Shown piece by piece: positions 1 to 12,877 of a stretch of DNA of 64,000 bases. Positions within the stretch are counted from its first letter, which is position 1, and each line of letters opens with the position of its first letter. A program made the position numbers and the translations under genes. The DNA comes from Penium margaritaceum (taxonomy: Eukaryota > Streptophyta > Zygnematophyceae > Desmidiales > Peniaceae), in NCBI GenBank assembly GCA_023375785.1, contig SZWC01001521.1:168612-232611 (forward strand). The letters are read 5' to 3'. The notes under the pieces are model-generated. The model ran no database searches, was not told the origin of the DNA, and saw only the letters and a list, made by a program, of their open reading frames with translations.

Positions 1-1958
1 AATTTCACTTCATGTGGTCAACGTTGAAAACGCATAACACGAGTCACAAATGGTCAGAGGGGAAAACAATGGGTTGGGAACACTAGTTATCAACTAGCAA
101 GTACAAAGACCTTCAACAAGCAGTGGCACGGTATGGCTAGCGTGCACAGTGACCAACCAAAGGATGCATACGTCACTGACTACGACCGAATAAGTCCACT
201 ATGTGTGGTCAACATTGACAACTCATAACACGAGTCACAAATGGTCAGAGGGAGAGACAATGGTTTGGGAAGCCTATGTATTGACTAGAAAGGACAAAGA
301 ACTTCAATACGTAGTGGCACGGTGTGGCTAATATGCACACCAAACAACCAAACTAGGCATATGTCACTGATCATGACCAGAGAATTTCAATATGGGTGGT
401 CAACGTTGACCAACCATAACACGAGTCACAAACGGTCAGGACAGGAAACAATGCAATGGGAATATCGGTTCTCAACTACGAAGTACAACGAACTTCAGTC
501 AGTAGTAGCACGGTGTGGCTACCATGCACAATCACCGACCAAAGTAGGCATAGGTACTGCCTTTGACCAAAGAAATCCGCTGTGTGTTGTCAACGTTGAC
601 AACTCATAATACGAGTCACAAATAGTCAGAGGGGGAAACAATGGTTTGAGAACACCAAGTAGCAAATAGCAAGCACAAGGGGCTTCAATATGCTATGGCA
701 CGGTGTGGAGACCATGCACGATGACCAACCAAAGTAGGCATATGTCACTGACCATGAGCAAATAATGTCACTAAGTGTGGTAAACTTTGACAACTCATAA
801 CACGAGTCACAAATGGTCAGAGGGGAAAACAATGGGTTGGGAACACTAGTTATCAACTAGCAAGTACAAAGACCTTCAACAAGCAGTGGCACGGTATGGC
901 TAGCGTGCACAGTGACCAACCAAAGGATGCATACGTCACTGACTACAACCGAATAAGTCCACTATGTGTGGTCAACATTGACAACTCAGAACACAAGTCA
1001 CAAATGGTCAGAGGGAGAGACAATGGTTTGGGAAGCCTATGTATTGACTAGAAAGGACAAATAACTTCAATACGTAGTGGCACGGTATGGCTAATATGCA
1101 CACAAAACAACCAAACTAGGTATATGTCACTGATCATGACCAGAGAATTTCAATATGGGTGGTCAACGTTGACCAACCATAACACGAGTCACAAACGGTC
1201 AGGGGAGGAAACAATGCTATGGGAATATCGGTTCTCAACTACCAAGTACAACGACCTTCAGTCAGTAGTATCACGGTGTGGCTACCATGCACAATGACCG
1301 ACCAAAGTAGGCATATGTATTGCCTTTGACCAAAGAAATCCGCTGTGTGTGGTCAACGTTTACAACTCATAATATCAGTCACAATTGGTCAGAGGGGGAA
1401 ACAATGGTTTGGGAACACCAAGTATCAAATAGCAAGCACAAGGAGCTTCAATACGTTGTGGCACGGTGTGGAGACCATGCACGATGACCAACCAAAGTAG
1501 GCATATGTCACTGACCATGACCAAATAATGTCACTAAGTGTGGTAAACTTTGACAACTCACAACACGACTCACAAATGGTCTGGGTGGAAGGTAGTGGTT
1601 TGTGAATACTAGTTATCGACTAGAAAGTACAAATACCTTCAATATGTAGTGGCACAATGTGGCTTCGATGCAGAGTGACCAACCAAAGTATGCATATGTC
1701 ACTGACCATGACGAAAGAATTTCACTTCATGTGGTCAACGTTGAAAACGCATAACACGAGTCACAAATGGTCAGAGGGGAAAACAATGGGTTGGGAACAC
1801 TAGTTATCAACTAGCAAGTACAAAGACCTTCAACAAGCAGTGGCACGGTATGGCTAGCGTGCACAGTGACCAACCAAAGGATGCATACGTCACTGACTAC
1901 AACCGAATAAGTCCACTACGTGTGGTCAACATTGACAACTCAGAACACAAGTCACAAA

Positions 1959-2149
1959 TGGTCAGAGGGAGAGACAATGGTTTGGGAAGCCTATGTATTG
2001 ACTAGAAAGGACAAAGAACTTCAATACGTAGTGGCACGGTGTGGCTAATATGCACACCAAACAACCAAACTAGGCATATGTCACTGATCATGACCAGAGA
2101 ATTTCAATATGGGTGGTCAACATTGACCAACCATAACACGAGTCACAAA
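1959..2149 (+). repeat. Reference satellite monomer A (191 bp)
   Basis: First monomer of the worked-example HOR, taken from the TGGTCAG start after the shared ACACGAGTCACAAA block. Its diagnostic stretches are GGGAAGCCTATGTATTGACT, CTAATATGCACACCAAACAA and CAATATGGGTGGTCAAC. In most copies it holds the best form of the array dyad, GGTCAACGTTGACC, a perfect 14-bp palindrome; this particular copy has a one-base variant of it. It is followed directly by B. Confidence 0.95.
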
Positions 2150-2339
2150 CGGTCAGGAGAGGAAACAATGCTATGGGAATATTGGTTCTCAACTACCAAG
2201 TATAATGACCTTCAGTCAGTAGTAGCACGGTGTGGCTACCATGCACAATGACCGACCAAAGTGAGCATATGTACTACCTTTGACCAAAGAAATCCGCTGT
2301 GTGTGGTCAACGTTGACAACTCATAATACAAGTCACAAA
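2150..2339 (+). repeat. Reference satellite monomer B (190 bp)
   Basis: Second monomer of the HOR. Diagnostic stretches are CGGTCAGGAGAGG (GGACAGG in the other subtype), AACTACCAAGTACAACGACC, CAGTCAGTAGTAGCACGG and AAATCCGCTGTGTG. It ends with the dyad GTCAACGTTGAC and a variant shared block with AATACGAGTCAC. It is one base shorter than the other four monomers. Confidence 0.95.
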
Positions 2340-2530
2340 TGGTCAGAGGGGGAAACAATGGTTTGGGAACACCAAGTATCACATAGCAAGCACAAGGGGC
2401 TTTAATACATTGTGGCACGGTGTGGAGACCATGCACGATGACCAACCAAAGTAGGCATATGTCACTGACCATGACCAAATAATGTCCCTAAGTGTGGTCA
2501 ACTTTGACAACTCACAACACGAGTCACAAA
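2340..2530 (+). repeat. Reference satellite monomer C (191 bp)
   Basis: Third monomer of the HOR. Diagnostic stretches are GAACACCAAGTATCACATAG (CAAATAG in the other subtype), AAGCACAAGGGGCTTCAATA, GAGACCATGCACGATGACC and ATAATGTCACTAAGTGTGG. The central dyad is weaker here: most copies read GTAAACTTTGAC. It is the monomer in which the two HOR subtypes differ most clearly. Confidence 0.95.
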
Positions 2531-2721
2531 TGGTCAGGGTGGAAGGTAATGGTTTGTGAATACTAGTTATCTACTAGCAAGTACAAATACCTTCAATATG
2601 TAGTGGCACAATGTGGCTTCGATGCAGAGTGACCAACCAAAGTATGCATATGTCACTGACCACAACGAAAGAATTTCACTTCATGTGGTCAACGTTTAGA
2701 ACGCATAACACGAGTCACAAA
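2531..2721 (+). repeat. Reference satellite monomer D (191 bp)
   Basis: Fourth monomer of the HOR. Diagnostic stretches are GGTCAGGGTGGAAG, AATACTAGTTATC, TAGTGGCACAATGTGGCTTC and AATTTCACTTCATGTGGTCA. It ends with GTTGAAAACGCATAACACG. The subtype variants are GTGAATACTAG with GACGAAAGAATTT, and GTGCATACTAG with GACCAACAAATTT. Confidence 0.95.
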
Positions 2722-2912
2722 TGGTCAGAGGTGAAAACAATGGGTCGGGAACACTAGTTATCAACTAGCAAGTACAAAGACCTTCAACAAGCAGTGGCAC
2801 GGTATGGCTAGCGTGCACAGCAACCAACCAAAGGATGCATACGTCACTGACTACGACCGAATAAGTCCTCTATGTGTGGTCAACATTGACAACTCATAAC
2901 ACGAGTGACAAA
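2722..2912 (+). repeat. Reference satellite monomer E (191 bp)
   Basis: Fifth monomer, closing the 954-bp HOR before the next A. Diagnostic stretches are GGGAACACTAGTTATCAACT, CCTTCAACAAGCAGTGGCAC, GGTATGGCTAGCGTGCACAG and CGACCGAATAAGTCC. Its dyad is usually GTCAACATTGAC, a near-fixed change of the CpG in the centre of the A/B form. Confidence 0.95.
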
Positions 2913-5900
2913 TGGTCAGAGGGAGAGAACATGGTTTGGGAAGCCTATGTATTGAAAAGAAAGGACAAATAACTTCATTATGTAGTGGCACGGTGTGGCT
3001 AATATGCACACCAAACAACCAAACTAGGCATATGTCACTGATCATGACCAGAAATTTCAATATGGGTGGTCAACGTTGACCAACCATAACACGAGTCACA
3101 AACGGTCAGGAAAGGAAACAATGCTATGGGAATATCGGTTCTCAACTACCAAGTACAACGACCTTCAGTCAGTAGTAGCACGGTGTGGCTACCATGCACA
3201 ATGACCGACCAAAGTGCATATGTACTGCCTTTGACCAAAGAAATCCGCTGTGTGTTGTCAACGTTGACAACTCATAATACGAGTCACAAATGGTCAGAGG
3301 GGGAAACAATGGTTTGAGAACACCAAGTATCAAATAGAAAACACAAGGGGCTTCAATACACTGTGGCACGGTGTGGAGACCATGCACGATGACCAACCAA
3401 AGTAGGCATATGTCACTGACCATGAGCAAATAATGTCACTAAGTGTGGTAAACTTTGACAACTCACAACACGAGTCACAAATGGTCAGGGTGGAAGGTAA
3501 TGGTTTGTGAATACTAGTTATCTACTAGCAAGTACAAATACCTTCAATATGTAGTGGCACAATGTGGCTTCAATGCACAGTGACCAACCAAAGTATGCAT
3601 ATGTCACTGACCATGACGAAAGAATTTCACTTCATGTGGTCAACGTTGAAAACGCATAACACGAGTCACAAATGGTCAGAGGGGAAAACAATGGGTTGGG
3701 AACACTATTTATCAACTAGCAAGTACAAAGACTTTCAACAAGCAGTGGCACGGTATGGCTAGCGTGCACAGTGACCAACCAAACGATGCATACGTCACTG
3801 ACTACGACCGAATAAGTCCACTATGTGTGGTCAACATTGACAACTCATAACACGAGTCACAAATGGTCAGAGGGAGAGACAATTGTTTGGGAAGCCTAAG
3901 TATTGACTAGAAAGGACAAAGAACTTCAATACGTAGTGGCACGGTGTGGCTAATATGCACACCAAACAACCAAACTAGGCATATGTCACTGATCATGACC
4001 AGAGAATTTCAATATGGGTGGTCAACGTTGACCAACCATAACACGAGTCTCAAACGGTCAGGAGAGGAAACAATGCTATGGGAATATCGGTTCTCAACTA
4101 CCAAGTATAACGACCTTCACTGAGTAGTAGCACGGTATGGATACCATGCAAATGACCAACCAAAGTAAGCATATGTACTGCCTTTGGCCAAAGAAATCCG
4201 CTGTGTGTTGTCAACGTTGACAACTCATAAAACGAGTCACAAATGGTCAGAGGGGGAAACAATGGTTTGAGAACGCCAAGTATCAAATAGCAAGCACAAG
4301 GGGCTTCAATACGCTGTGGGACGGTGTGGAGACCATGCACGATGACCAACCAAAGTAGGCATATGTCACTGACTATGAGCAAATAATGTCACTAAGTGTG
4401 GTAAACTTTGACAACTCATAACACGAGTCACAAATGGTCAGGGTGGAAGATAATGGTTTGTGCATACTAGTTATTGACTAGCAAGTACAAATACCTTCAA
4501 TATGTAGTGGCACAATGTGGCTTCAATGCACAGTGACCAACCAAACTATGCATATGTCACTAACCATGACCAACAAATTTCACTTCCTGTGGTCAACATT
4601 GAAAACGCATAACACGAGTTACAAATGGTCAGAGGGGAAAACAATGGGTTGGGAACACTAGTTATCAACTAGCAAGTACAGAGACCTTCAACAAGCAGTG
4701 GCACGGTATGGCAAGCTTGCACAGTGACCAACCAAAGGATGCATACGTCACTGACTACGACCGAATGAGTCCACTATGTGTGGTCAACATTGACAACTCA
4801 TAACACGAGTCACAAATGGTCAGAGGGAGAGACAATGGTTTGGGAAGCCTATGTATTGGCTAGAAAGGACAAAGAACTTCAATACGTAGTGGCACGGTGT
4901 GGCTAATATGCACACCAAACAATCAAAATAGGCATATGTCACTGATCATGACCAGAGAATTTCAATATCGGTGGTCAACGTTGACCAACCATAACACGAG
5001 TCACAAACGGTCAGGAGAGGAAACAATGCTATGAGAATATCCATTCTCAACTACCAAGTACAACGACCTTCAGTCAGTAGTAGCACGGTGTGGCTACTAT
5101 GCACAATGACCGACCAAAGTAGGCATATGTACTGCCTTTGACCAAAGAAATCCGTTGTGTGTGGTCAACGTTGACAACTCATAATACGAGTCAGAAATGG
5201 TCAGAGGGGGAAACAATGGTTTGGGAACACCAAGTATCACATAGCAAGGACAAGGGGCTTCAACATGTTGTGGCACGGTGTGGAGACCATGCACGATGGC
5301 CAACCAAACTAGGCATATGTCACAGACCATGACCAAATAATGTCACTAAGTGTGGTAAACTTTGACAACTCATAACACGAGTCACAAATGGTCAGGGCGG
5401 AAGATAATGCTTTGTGCATACTAGTTATTGACTAGCAAGTACAAATACCTTCAATATGTAGTGGCACAATGTGGCTTCAATGCACAGTGACCAACCAAAG
5501 TATGCATATGCCACTAACCATGACCAACAAATTTCACTTCATGTGGTCAACGTTGAAAACGCATAACACGAGTCACAAATGGTCAGAGGGGAAAACAATG
5601 GTTTGGACACACTAGTTATCAACTAGCAAGTACAAAGACCTTCAATAAGAAGTGGCACGGTATGGCTAGCGTGCACAGTGACCAACCAAAGGATGCATAC
5701 GTCACTGACTACGACCGAATAAGTCCACTATGTGTGGTCAACATTGACAACTCATAACATGAATCACAAATGGTCAGAGGGAGAGACAATGGTTTAAGAA
5801 GCATATGTATTGACTAGAAAGGACAGAGAACTTCAATACGTAGTGGCACGGTGTGGCTAATATGCACACCAGACAACCAAACTAGGCATATGTCACTGAT

Positions 5901-8900
5901 CATGATCAGAGAATTTCGATATGGGTGGTCAACGTTGACCAACCATAACACGAGTCACAAACGGTCAGGACAGGAAACAATGCTATATGAATATCGGTTC
6001 TCAACTACCAAGTACAACGACATTCAGTCCGTAGTAGCACGGTGTGGCTACCATGCACAATGATGGACCAACGTAGGCATATGTACTGCCTTTGACCAAA
6101 GAAATCCGCTGTGTGTTGTCAACGTTGACAACTCATAATACGAGTCACAAATGGTCAGAGGGGGAAACAATGGGTTGAGAACACCAAGTATCAAATAGCA
6201 AGCACAAGGGGCTTCAATACACTATGGCACGGTGTGCAGACCATGCATGATGACCAACCAAAGAAGGCATATGTCACTGACCATGAGCAAATAATGTCAC
6301 TAAGTGTGGTAAACTTTGACAACTCATAACATGAGTCACAAATGGTCAGGGTGGAAGATAATGGTTTGTGCATACTAGTTATCGACTAGCAAGTACAAAT
6401 ACCTCCAATATGTAGTGGCACAATGTGGCTTCAATGCACAGTGACCAACCAAAGTATGCATATGTCACTAACCATGACCAACAAATTTCACTTCATGTGG
6501 TCAACATTGAAAACGCATAACACGAGTCACAAATGGCCAGAGGGGAAAACAATGGGTTGGGAACACTAGTTATCAACTAGCAAGTACAAAGACCTTCAAC
6601 AAGCAGTGGCACGATATGGCTAGCGTGCACAGTGACCAACCAAAGGATGCATACGTCACTGACTACGACCGAATAAGTCCACTATGTGTGGTCAACATTG
6701 ACAACTCATAACACGAGTCAGAAATGGTCAGAGGCAGAGACAATGGTTTAAGAAGCATATGTATTGACTAGAAAGGACAAAGAACTTGAATACGTAGTGG
6801 CACAGTGTGGCTAACATGCACACCAAACAACCAAACTAGGCATATGTCACTGATCATGACCACATAATTTCAATATGGGTGGTCAACGTTGACCAACCAT
6901 AACACGAGTCACAAACGGTCAGGAGAGGAAACAATGCTATGGGAATATCGGTTCTCAACTACCAAGTACAACGACCTTCCGTCAGTAGAAGCACAGTGTG
7001 GCTACCATGGACAATGACCGACCAAAGTAGGCACATGTACTGCCTTTGACCAAAGAAATCCGCTGTGTTTGGTCTACGTTTACAACTCATAATATGAGTC
7101 ACAATTGGTCAGAGGGGAAAACAATGGGTTGGGAACGCCAAGTATCAAATAGCAAGCACAAGGGACTTAAATACGATGTGGCACGGTGTGGAGACCATGC
7201 ACGATGACCAACCAAAATAGGCATATGTCACTGACCATGAGCAAATAATGTCACTAAGTGTGGTAAACTTTGACAACTCATAACACGAGTCACAAATGGT
7301 CAGGGTGGAAGATAATGGTTTGTGCATACTATTTATTGACTAGCAAGTACAAATACCTTCAATATGTAGTGGCACAATGTGGCTTCAATGCACAGTGACC
7401 AACCAAAGTATGCATATGTCACTAACCATGACCAACAAATTTCACTTCATGTGGTCAACGTTGAAAACGCATAACACGAGTCAAAAATGGCCAGAGGGGA
7501 AAACAATGGGTTGGGAACACTAGTTATCAACTAGCAAGTACAAAGATCTTCAACAAGCAGTGGCACGGTATGGCTAGCGTGCACAGTGACCAACCAAAGG
7601 ATGCATACGTCACTGACTATGACCGAATAAGTCCACTATGTGTGGTCAACATTGACAACTCAGAACACAAGTCACAAATGGTCAGAGGGAGAGACAATGG
7701 TGTGGGAAGCCTGTGTATTGACTAGAAAGGACAAAGAACTTCAATACGTAGTGGCACGGTGTGGCTAATATGCACACCAAACAACCAAACTAGGTATATG
7801 TCACTGATCATGACCAGAGAATTTCAATATGGGTGGTCAACGTTGACCAACCATAACACGAGTCACAAACATTCAGGAGAGGAAACAATGCTATGGGAAT
7901 ATCGGTTCTCAACTACCAAGTACAACGACTTTCAGTCAGTAGTAGCATGGTGTGGCTACCATGCACAATGACCGACCAAAGTAGGTACATGTACTGCCTT
8001 TGACCAAAGAAATCCGCTGTGTGTGGTCAACGTTTACAACTCATAATACGAGTCACAAATGGTCAGAGGGGGAAGCAATGGTTTGGGAACACCAAGTATC
8101 ACATAGCAAGCACAAAGGGCTTGAATACGTTGTGGCACGGTGTGGAGACCATGCACGATGACCAACCGAAGTAGGCAAATGTCAATGACCATGAGAATAT
8201 AATGTCACGAAGTGTGGTAAACTTTGACAACTCATAACACGAGTCACAAACGGTCAGGGTGAAAGAAATTGGTTTGTGCATACTAGTTATGGACTAGCAA
8301 ATACAAATTCCTTCAATATGTAGTGGCACAATGTAGCTTCAATGCACAGTGACCAACCAAAGTATGCTTCTGTCACTAACCATGACCAACAAATTTCACT
8401 TCATTTGGTCAACGTTGAAAATGCATAACACGAGTCACAAATCGTGAGAGGGGAAAACAATGGGTTGGGAACACTAGTTATCAACTAGCAAGTACAAAGA
8501 CCTTCAACAAGCAGTGGCACGGTATGGCTAGCGTGCACAGGGACCAACCAAAGGATGCATACGTCACTGACTATGACCGAATAAGTCCACAATGTGTGGT
8601 CAACATTGACAACTCAGAACACGAGTCACAAATGGTCAGAGGGAGAGACAATGGTTTGGGAAGCCTATATATTGGCTAGAAAGGACAAAGAACTTCAATA
8701 CATAGTGGCACGGTTTGGCTAAAATGCACACAAAACAATCAAACTAGGCATATGTCACTGATCATCACAAGAGGATTTCAATATGGGTGGTCAACGTTGA
8801 CTAACCATAACACGAGTCACAAACGGTCTGGAGAGGAAACAATGCTTTGAGAATATCAATTCTCAACTACCAAGTACAACGACCTTCAGTCAGTAGTAGC

Positions 8901-11269
8901 ATGGTGTGGCTACCATGCACAATGACCGACCAAAGTAGGCATATGTACTGCCTTTGACAAAAGAAATCCGTTGTGTGTGGTCAACGTTGACAACTCATAA
9001 TACGAGTCACAAATGGTCAGAGGGGGAAACAATGGGTTGGGAACACCAAGTATCAAATAGCAAACACAAGGGGCTTCAATATGTCGTGGCACAGTGTGGA
9101 GACCATGCACGATGACCAACCAAAGTAGGCATATGTCACTGACCATGACCAAATAATGTCACTAAGTGTGGTAAACTTTGACAGCTCACAACACGAGTCA
9201 CAAATGGTCAGGGTGGAAGGTAATTGTTTGTGAATACTAGTTATCTACTAGCAAGTACAAATACCTTCAATATGTAGTGGCACAATGTGGCTTCAATGCA
9301 CAGTGACCAACCAAAGTATGCATATGTCACTGGCCATGACGAAAGAATTTCACTTCATGTGGACAACGTTGAAAACGCATAGCACGAGTCACAAATGGTC
9401 AGAGGGGAAAACAATGGGTTGGGAACACTAGTTATCAACTAGCAAGTACAAAGACCTTCAACAAGCAGTGCCACGGTATGGCTGGCGTGCACAGTGACCA
9501 ACCAAAGGATTTATACGTCACTGACTACGACCGAATAAGTCCACTATGTGTGGTCAACATTGACAACTCATAACACGAGTCACAAATGGTCAGAGGGAGA
9601 GACAATGGTTTGGAAAGCCTATGTATTGACTAGAAAGGACAAAGAACTTCAATACGTAGTGGCACGGATTGGCTAATATGCACACCAAACAACCAAACTA
9701 GGCATATGTCACTGATCATGACCAGAGAATTTCAATATGGGTGATCAACGTTGACCAACCATAACACGAGTCACAAACGGTCAGGACAGGAAACAATGCT
9801 ATTAGAATATCGTTTCTCAACTACCAAGTACAACGACCTTCAGTCCGTAGCAGCACGGTGTGGCTACCATGCACAATCCGTTGTGTGTTGTCAACGTTGA
9901 CAGCTCATAATATGAGTCACAAATGGTCAGAGGGGGAAACAATGGTTTGAGAACACCAAGTATCAAACAGCAAGCACAAGGAGCTTCAATACGCTGTGGC
10001 ACAGTGTGGAGACCATGCACGATGACCAACCAAAGTAGGCATATGTCACTGACCATGAGCAAATAATGTCAGTAAGTGTGGTAAACTTTGACAACTCTTA
10101 ACACGAGTCACAAATTATCAGGGTGGAAGATAATGGTTTGTGCATACTAGTTATCGACTAGCAAGTACAAATACCTTCAATACGTAGTGGCACGGTGTGG
10201 CTAATATACACACCAAACAACCAAACTAGGTATATGTCACTGATCATGACCAGAGAATATCAATATGGGTGGTCAACGTTGACCAGCCATAACACGAGTC
10301 ACAAACGGTCAGGAGAGGAAACAATGCTATGGGAATATCGGTTCTCAACTACCAAGTACAACGACTTGCAGTCAGTAGTAACATGGTGTGGCTACCATGC
10401 ACAATGACCGACCAAAGTAGGCATATGTACTGCCTTTGACCAAAGAAATCCGCTCTGTGTGGTCAACGTTTACAACTCATAATACGAGTCACAAATGGTC
10501 AGAGGGGGAAACAATGGTTCGGGAACACCAAGTATCACATAGCAAGCACAAGGGGCTTCAATACGTTGTGGCACGGTGTGGAGAGCATGCACGATGACCA
10601 ACCAAAGTTGGCATATGTCACTGACCATGACCAAATAATGTCACCAAGTGTGGTAAACTTTGACAACTCACAACACGAGTCACAAATGGTCAGGGTGGAA
10701 GGTAATGGTTTGTGAATACTAGTTATCGACTAGCAAGTACAAATACCTTCAATATGTAGTGGCACAATGTGGCTTCAATGCACAGTGACCAACCAAAGTA
10801 TGCGTATGTCACTGACCACGACGAAAGAATTTCACTGCATGCGGTCAACGTTGAAAACACATAACACGAGTCACAAATGGTCAGAGGGGAAAATAATGGG
10901 TTGAGAACATCAGTTATCAACTAGCAAGTACAAAGACCTTCAACAAGCAGTGGCACGGTATGGCTATTGTGCACAGAGACCAACCAAAGGATGCATACGT
11001 CACTGAGTACGACCGAATAAGTCCACTATGTGTGGTCAACATTGACAACTCATAACACGAGTCACAAATGGTCAGAGGGAGAGACAATGATTTGGGAAGC
11101 CTATGTTTTGACTAGAAAGGACAAAGAACTTCAATACGCAGTGGCATGGTGTGGCTAATATGCACACCAAACAACCAAACTAGGCATATGTCACTGATCA
11201 TGACCAGAGAATTTCAATATGGGTGGTCAACGTTGACCAACCATAACACGAGTCACAAACGGTCAGGAG

Positions 11270-11944
11270 AGGAAACAATGCTATGAGAATATCGGTTCTC
11301 AACTACCAAGTACAACGACCTTCAGTCAATAGTAGCACGGTGTGGCTACCATGCACAATGACCTATCCAAGTAGGCATACATCACTGCTCATGACCAAAG
11401 AAGTTTAGTGTGTGTGGTCAACGTTCACAACTCATAGTACAAGTAAAAAATGGGCTGAGGGAGAAACAATGGTTTGGGAATACTTGGTATCGACTAGCAA
11501 GTACAAAGACCTTCGATAAGTGGTGGCACGGTGTGGCTACCATGCACAATAACCAACCAAAGTATTATTGTATCACTGAATATCATAAAAAGAGTTTCAC
11601 TGTGTGTTGTCAACTTTCCTTCTTACGGCTGGTCAATTAGAGCAATGGTTGAGAGGTTATTCAAGCTCGAAGTTGCAAAATTTGAAATTTTGTCTGGGTC
11701 AATTTTTTATGAATAAACTAAATTTGTTACCATTCATAATTTTGAAAACTACCCTCTAATCTTACACCCCATTATTTTATGCCCTTTACCCATAGGAACC
11801 CTTATAATGTCATTTGGACATCATATTAATACCATGCGAGTTGGCTTAGTGCTTATAGAGTTAGATTATGGAGTGATAGGTCCTAGGTTTGAATCCTCGT
11901 ACGCGCAATATAGAATAAGCTTGCAACCTGGGGGGGGGGAGGGG
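11270..11944 (+). repeat. Enlarged-HOR cassette copy 1 (B'-X-insert), cut by a gap
   Basis: After monomer A comes the variant B', marked by GACCTATCCAAGTAGGCATA and TTCACAACTCATAGTACAAG. It is followed by X, marked by GGAATACTTGGTATCGACTA and ATATCATAAAAAGAG. Satellite similarity stops at about 11616 and the AT-rich passenger insert begins. The insert continues through the tRNA-like part to a G-tract and stops at the N run. After the gap the sequence is already in a B monomer, so the rest of the insert and monomer Y are missing from this copy. Confidence 0.85.
11836..11906 (+). other. tRNA-like sequence, copy 1
   Basis: A 71-nt stretch from GCGAGTT to TACGCGC, whose ends can pair at 5 of 7 positions. 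TGGCTTAGTGC fits the 5' part of a pol III A box and GGTTTGAATCC fits a B box. From the T at tRNA position 8 to the last G before the T loop is 46 nt, the canonical spacing. The D and anticodon arms do not fold well, so this is a decayed tRNA or SINE head, not a working tRNA gene. Confidence 0.5.
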
Positions 11945-11964
11945 NNNNNNNNNNNNNNNNNNNN
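11945..11964. other. Assembly gap (20 N)
   Basis: A run of 20 N directly after a G-tract in the passenger insert. Five other copies show that at least the insert end and monomer Y should lie here, so the true missing length is probably a few hundred bases and the 20 N look like a placeholder. Confidence 0.95.
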
Positions 11965-12877
11965 CAACTACCAAGTACAACGACCTTCAGTCAGTAGTAG
12001 CACGGTGTGGCTACCATGCACAATGACGGACCAAAGTAGGCATATGTACTGCCTTTGACCAAAGAAATCCGCTGTGTGTGGTCAACTTTTACAACTCATA
12101 ATGCGAGTCACAAATGGTCAGAGGGGGAAACAATGGTTTGGGAACACCAAGTATCACATAGCAAGCACAAGGGGCTTCAATACGCTGAGGCACGGTGTGT
12201 AGACCATGCACGATGACCAACCAAAGTAGGCATATGTCACTGACCATGACCAAATAATGTCACTAAGTGTGGTAAACTTTGACAACTCACAACACGACTC
12301 ACAAATGGTCAGGGTGGAAGGTAATGGTTTGTGAATACTAGTTATCGACAAGAAGTACAAATACCTTCAATATGTAGTGGCACAATGTGGCTTCAATGCA
12401 CAGTGACCAACAAAAGTATGCATATGTCACTAACCATGACCAACAAATTTCACTTCATGTGGTCACCGTTGAAAACGCATAACACGAGTCACAAATGGTC
12501 AGAGGGGAAATCAATGGGTTGAGAACATCAGTTATCAACTAGCAAGTACAAAGACCTTCAACAAGCAGTGGCACGGTATGGCTAGCGTGCACTGTGACCA
12601 ACCAAAGGATGCATACGTCACTGACTACGACCGAATAAGTCCACTATGTGTGGTCAACATTGACAACTCATAACACGAGTCACAAATGGTCAGAGGGAGA
12701 GACAATGATTTGGGAAGCCTATGTACTGACTAGAAAGGATAAAGTAATTCAATACGCAGTGGCACGGTGTGGCTAATATGCACACAAAACAACCAAACCA
12801 GGAATATGTTACTGATCATGACCAGAGAATTTCAATATGGGTGGTCAACGTTGACCAACCATAACACGAGTCACAAA
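11965..12877. repeat. Satellite array block 2
   Basis: Resumes inside a B monomer after the gap and runs B-C-D-E-A in normal order to the next enlarged cassette. No gene is seen. Confidence 0.95.

Larger units (their letters stand above)
1..11269. repeat. Satellite array block 1 (five-monomer HOR, ~954 bp)
   Basis: Tandem array of about eleven and a half HOR units. The landmark CTAATATGCACAC-like site of monomer A recurs near 327, 1091, 2045, 2999, 3951, 4904, 5857, 6812, 7766, 8718, 9673, 10201 and 11156, so most steps are 952-955 bp. Two steps are short. The first (765 bp) lacks monomer D, because C runs straight into E near 816. The step from 9673 to 10201 (528 bp) lacks about 426 bp: a gap of some 45-50 bp near 9877 plus a D-to-A crossover near 10170 that drops E. 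The block begins inside a D monomer. No gene, RNA gene or other element is seen in it. Confidence 0.97.

Noticed and set aside
1-11269. CRISPR-like appearance of short conserved blocks at regular intervals.
   Set aside because: The intervals between shared blocks are themselves repeated monomer sequence, not unique spacers, and the setting is eukaryotic.
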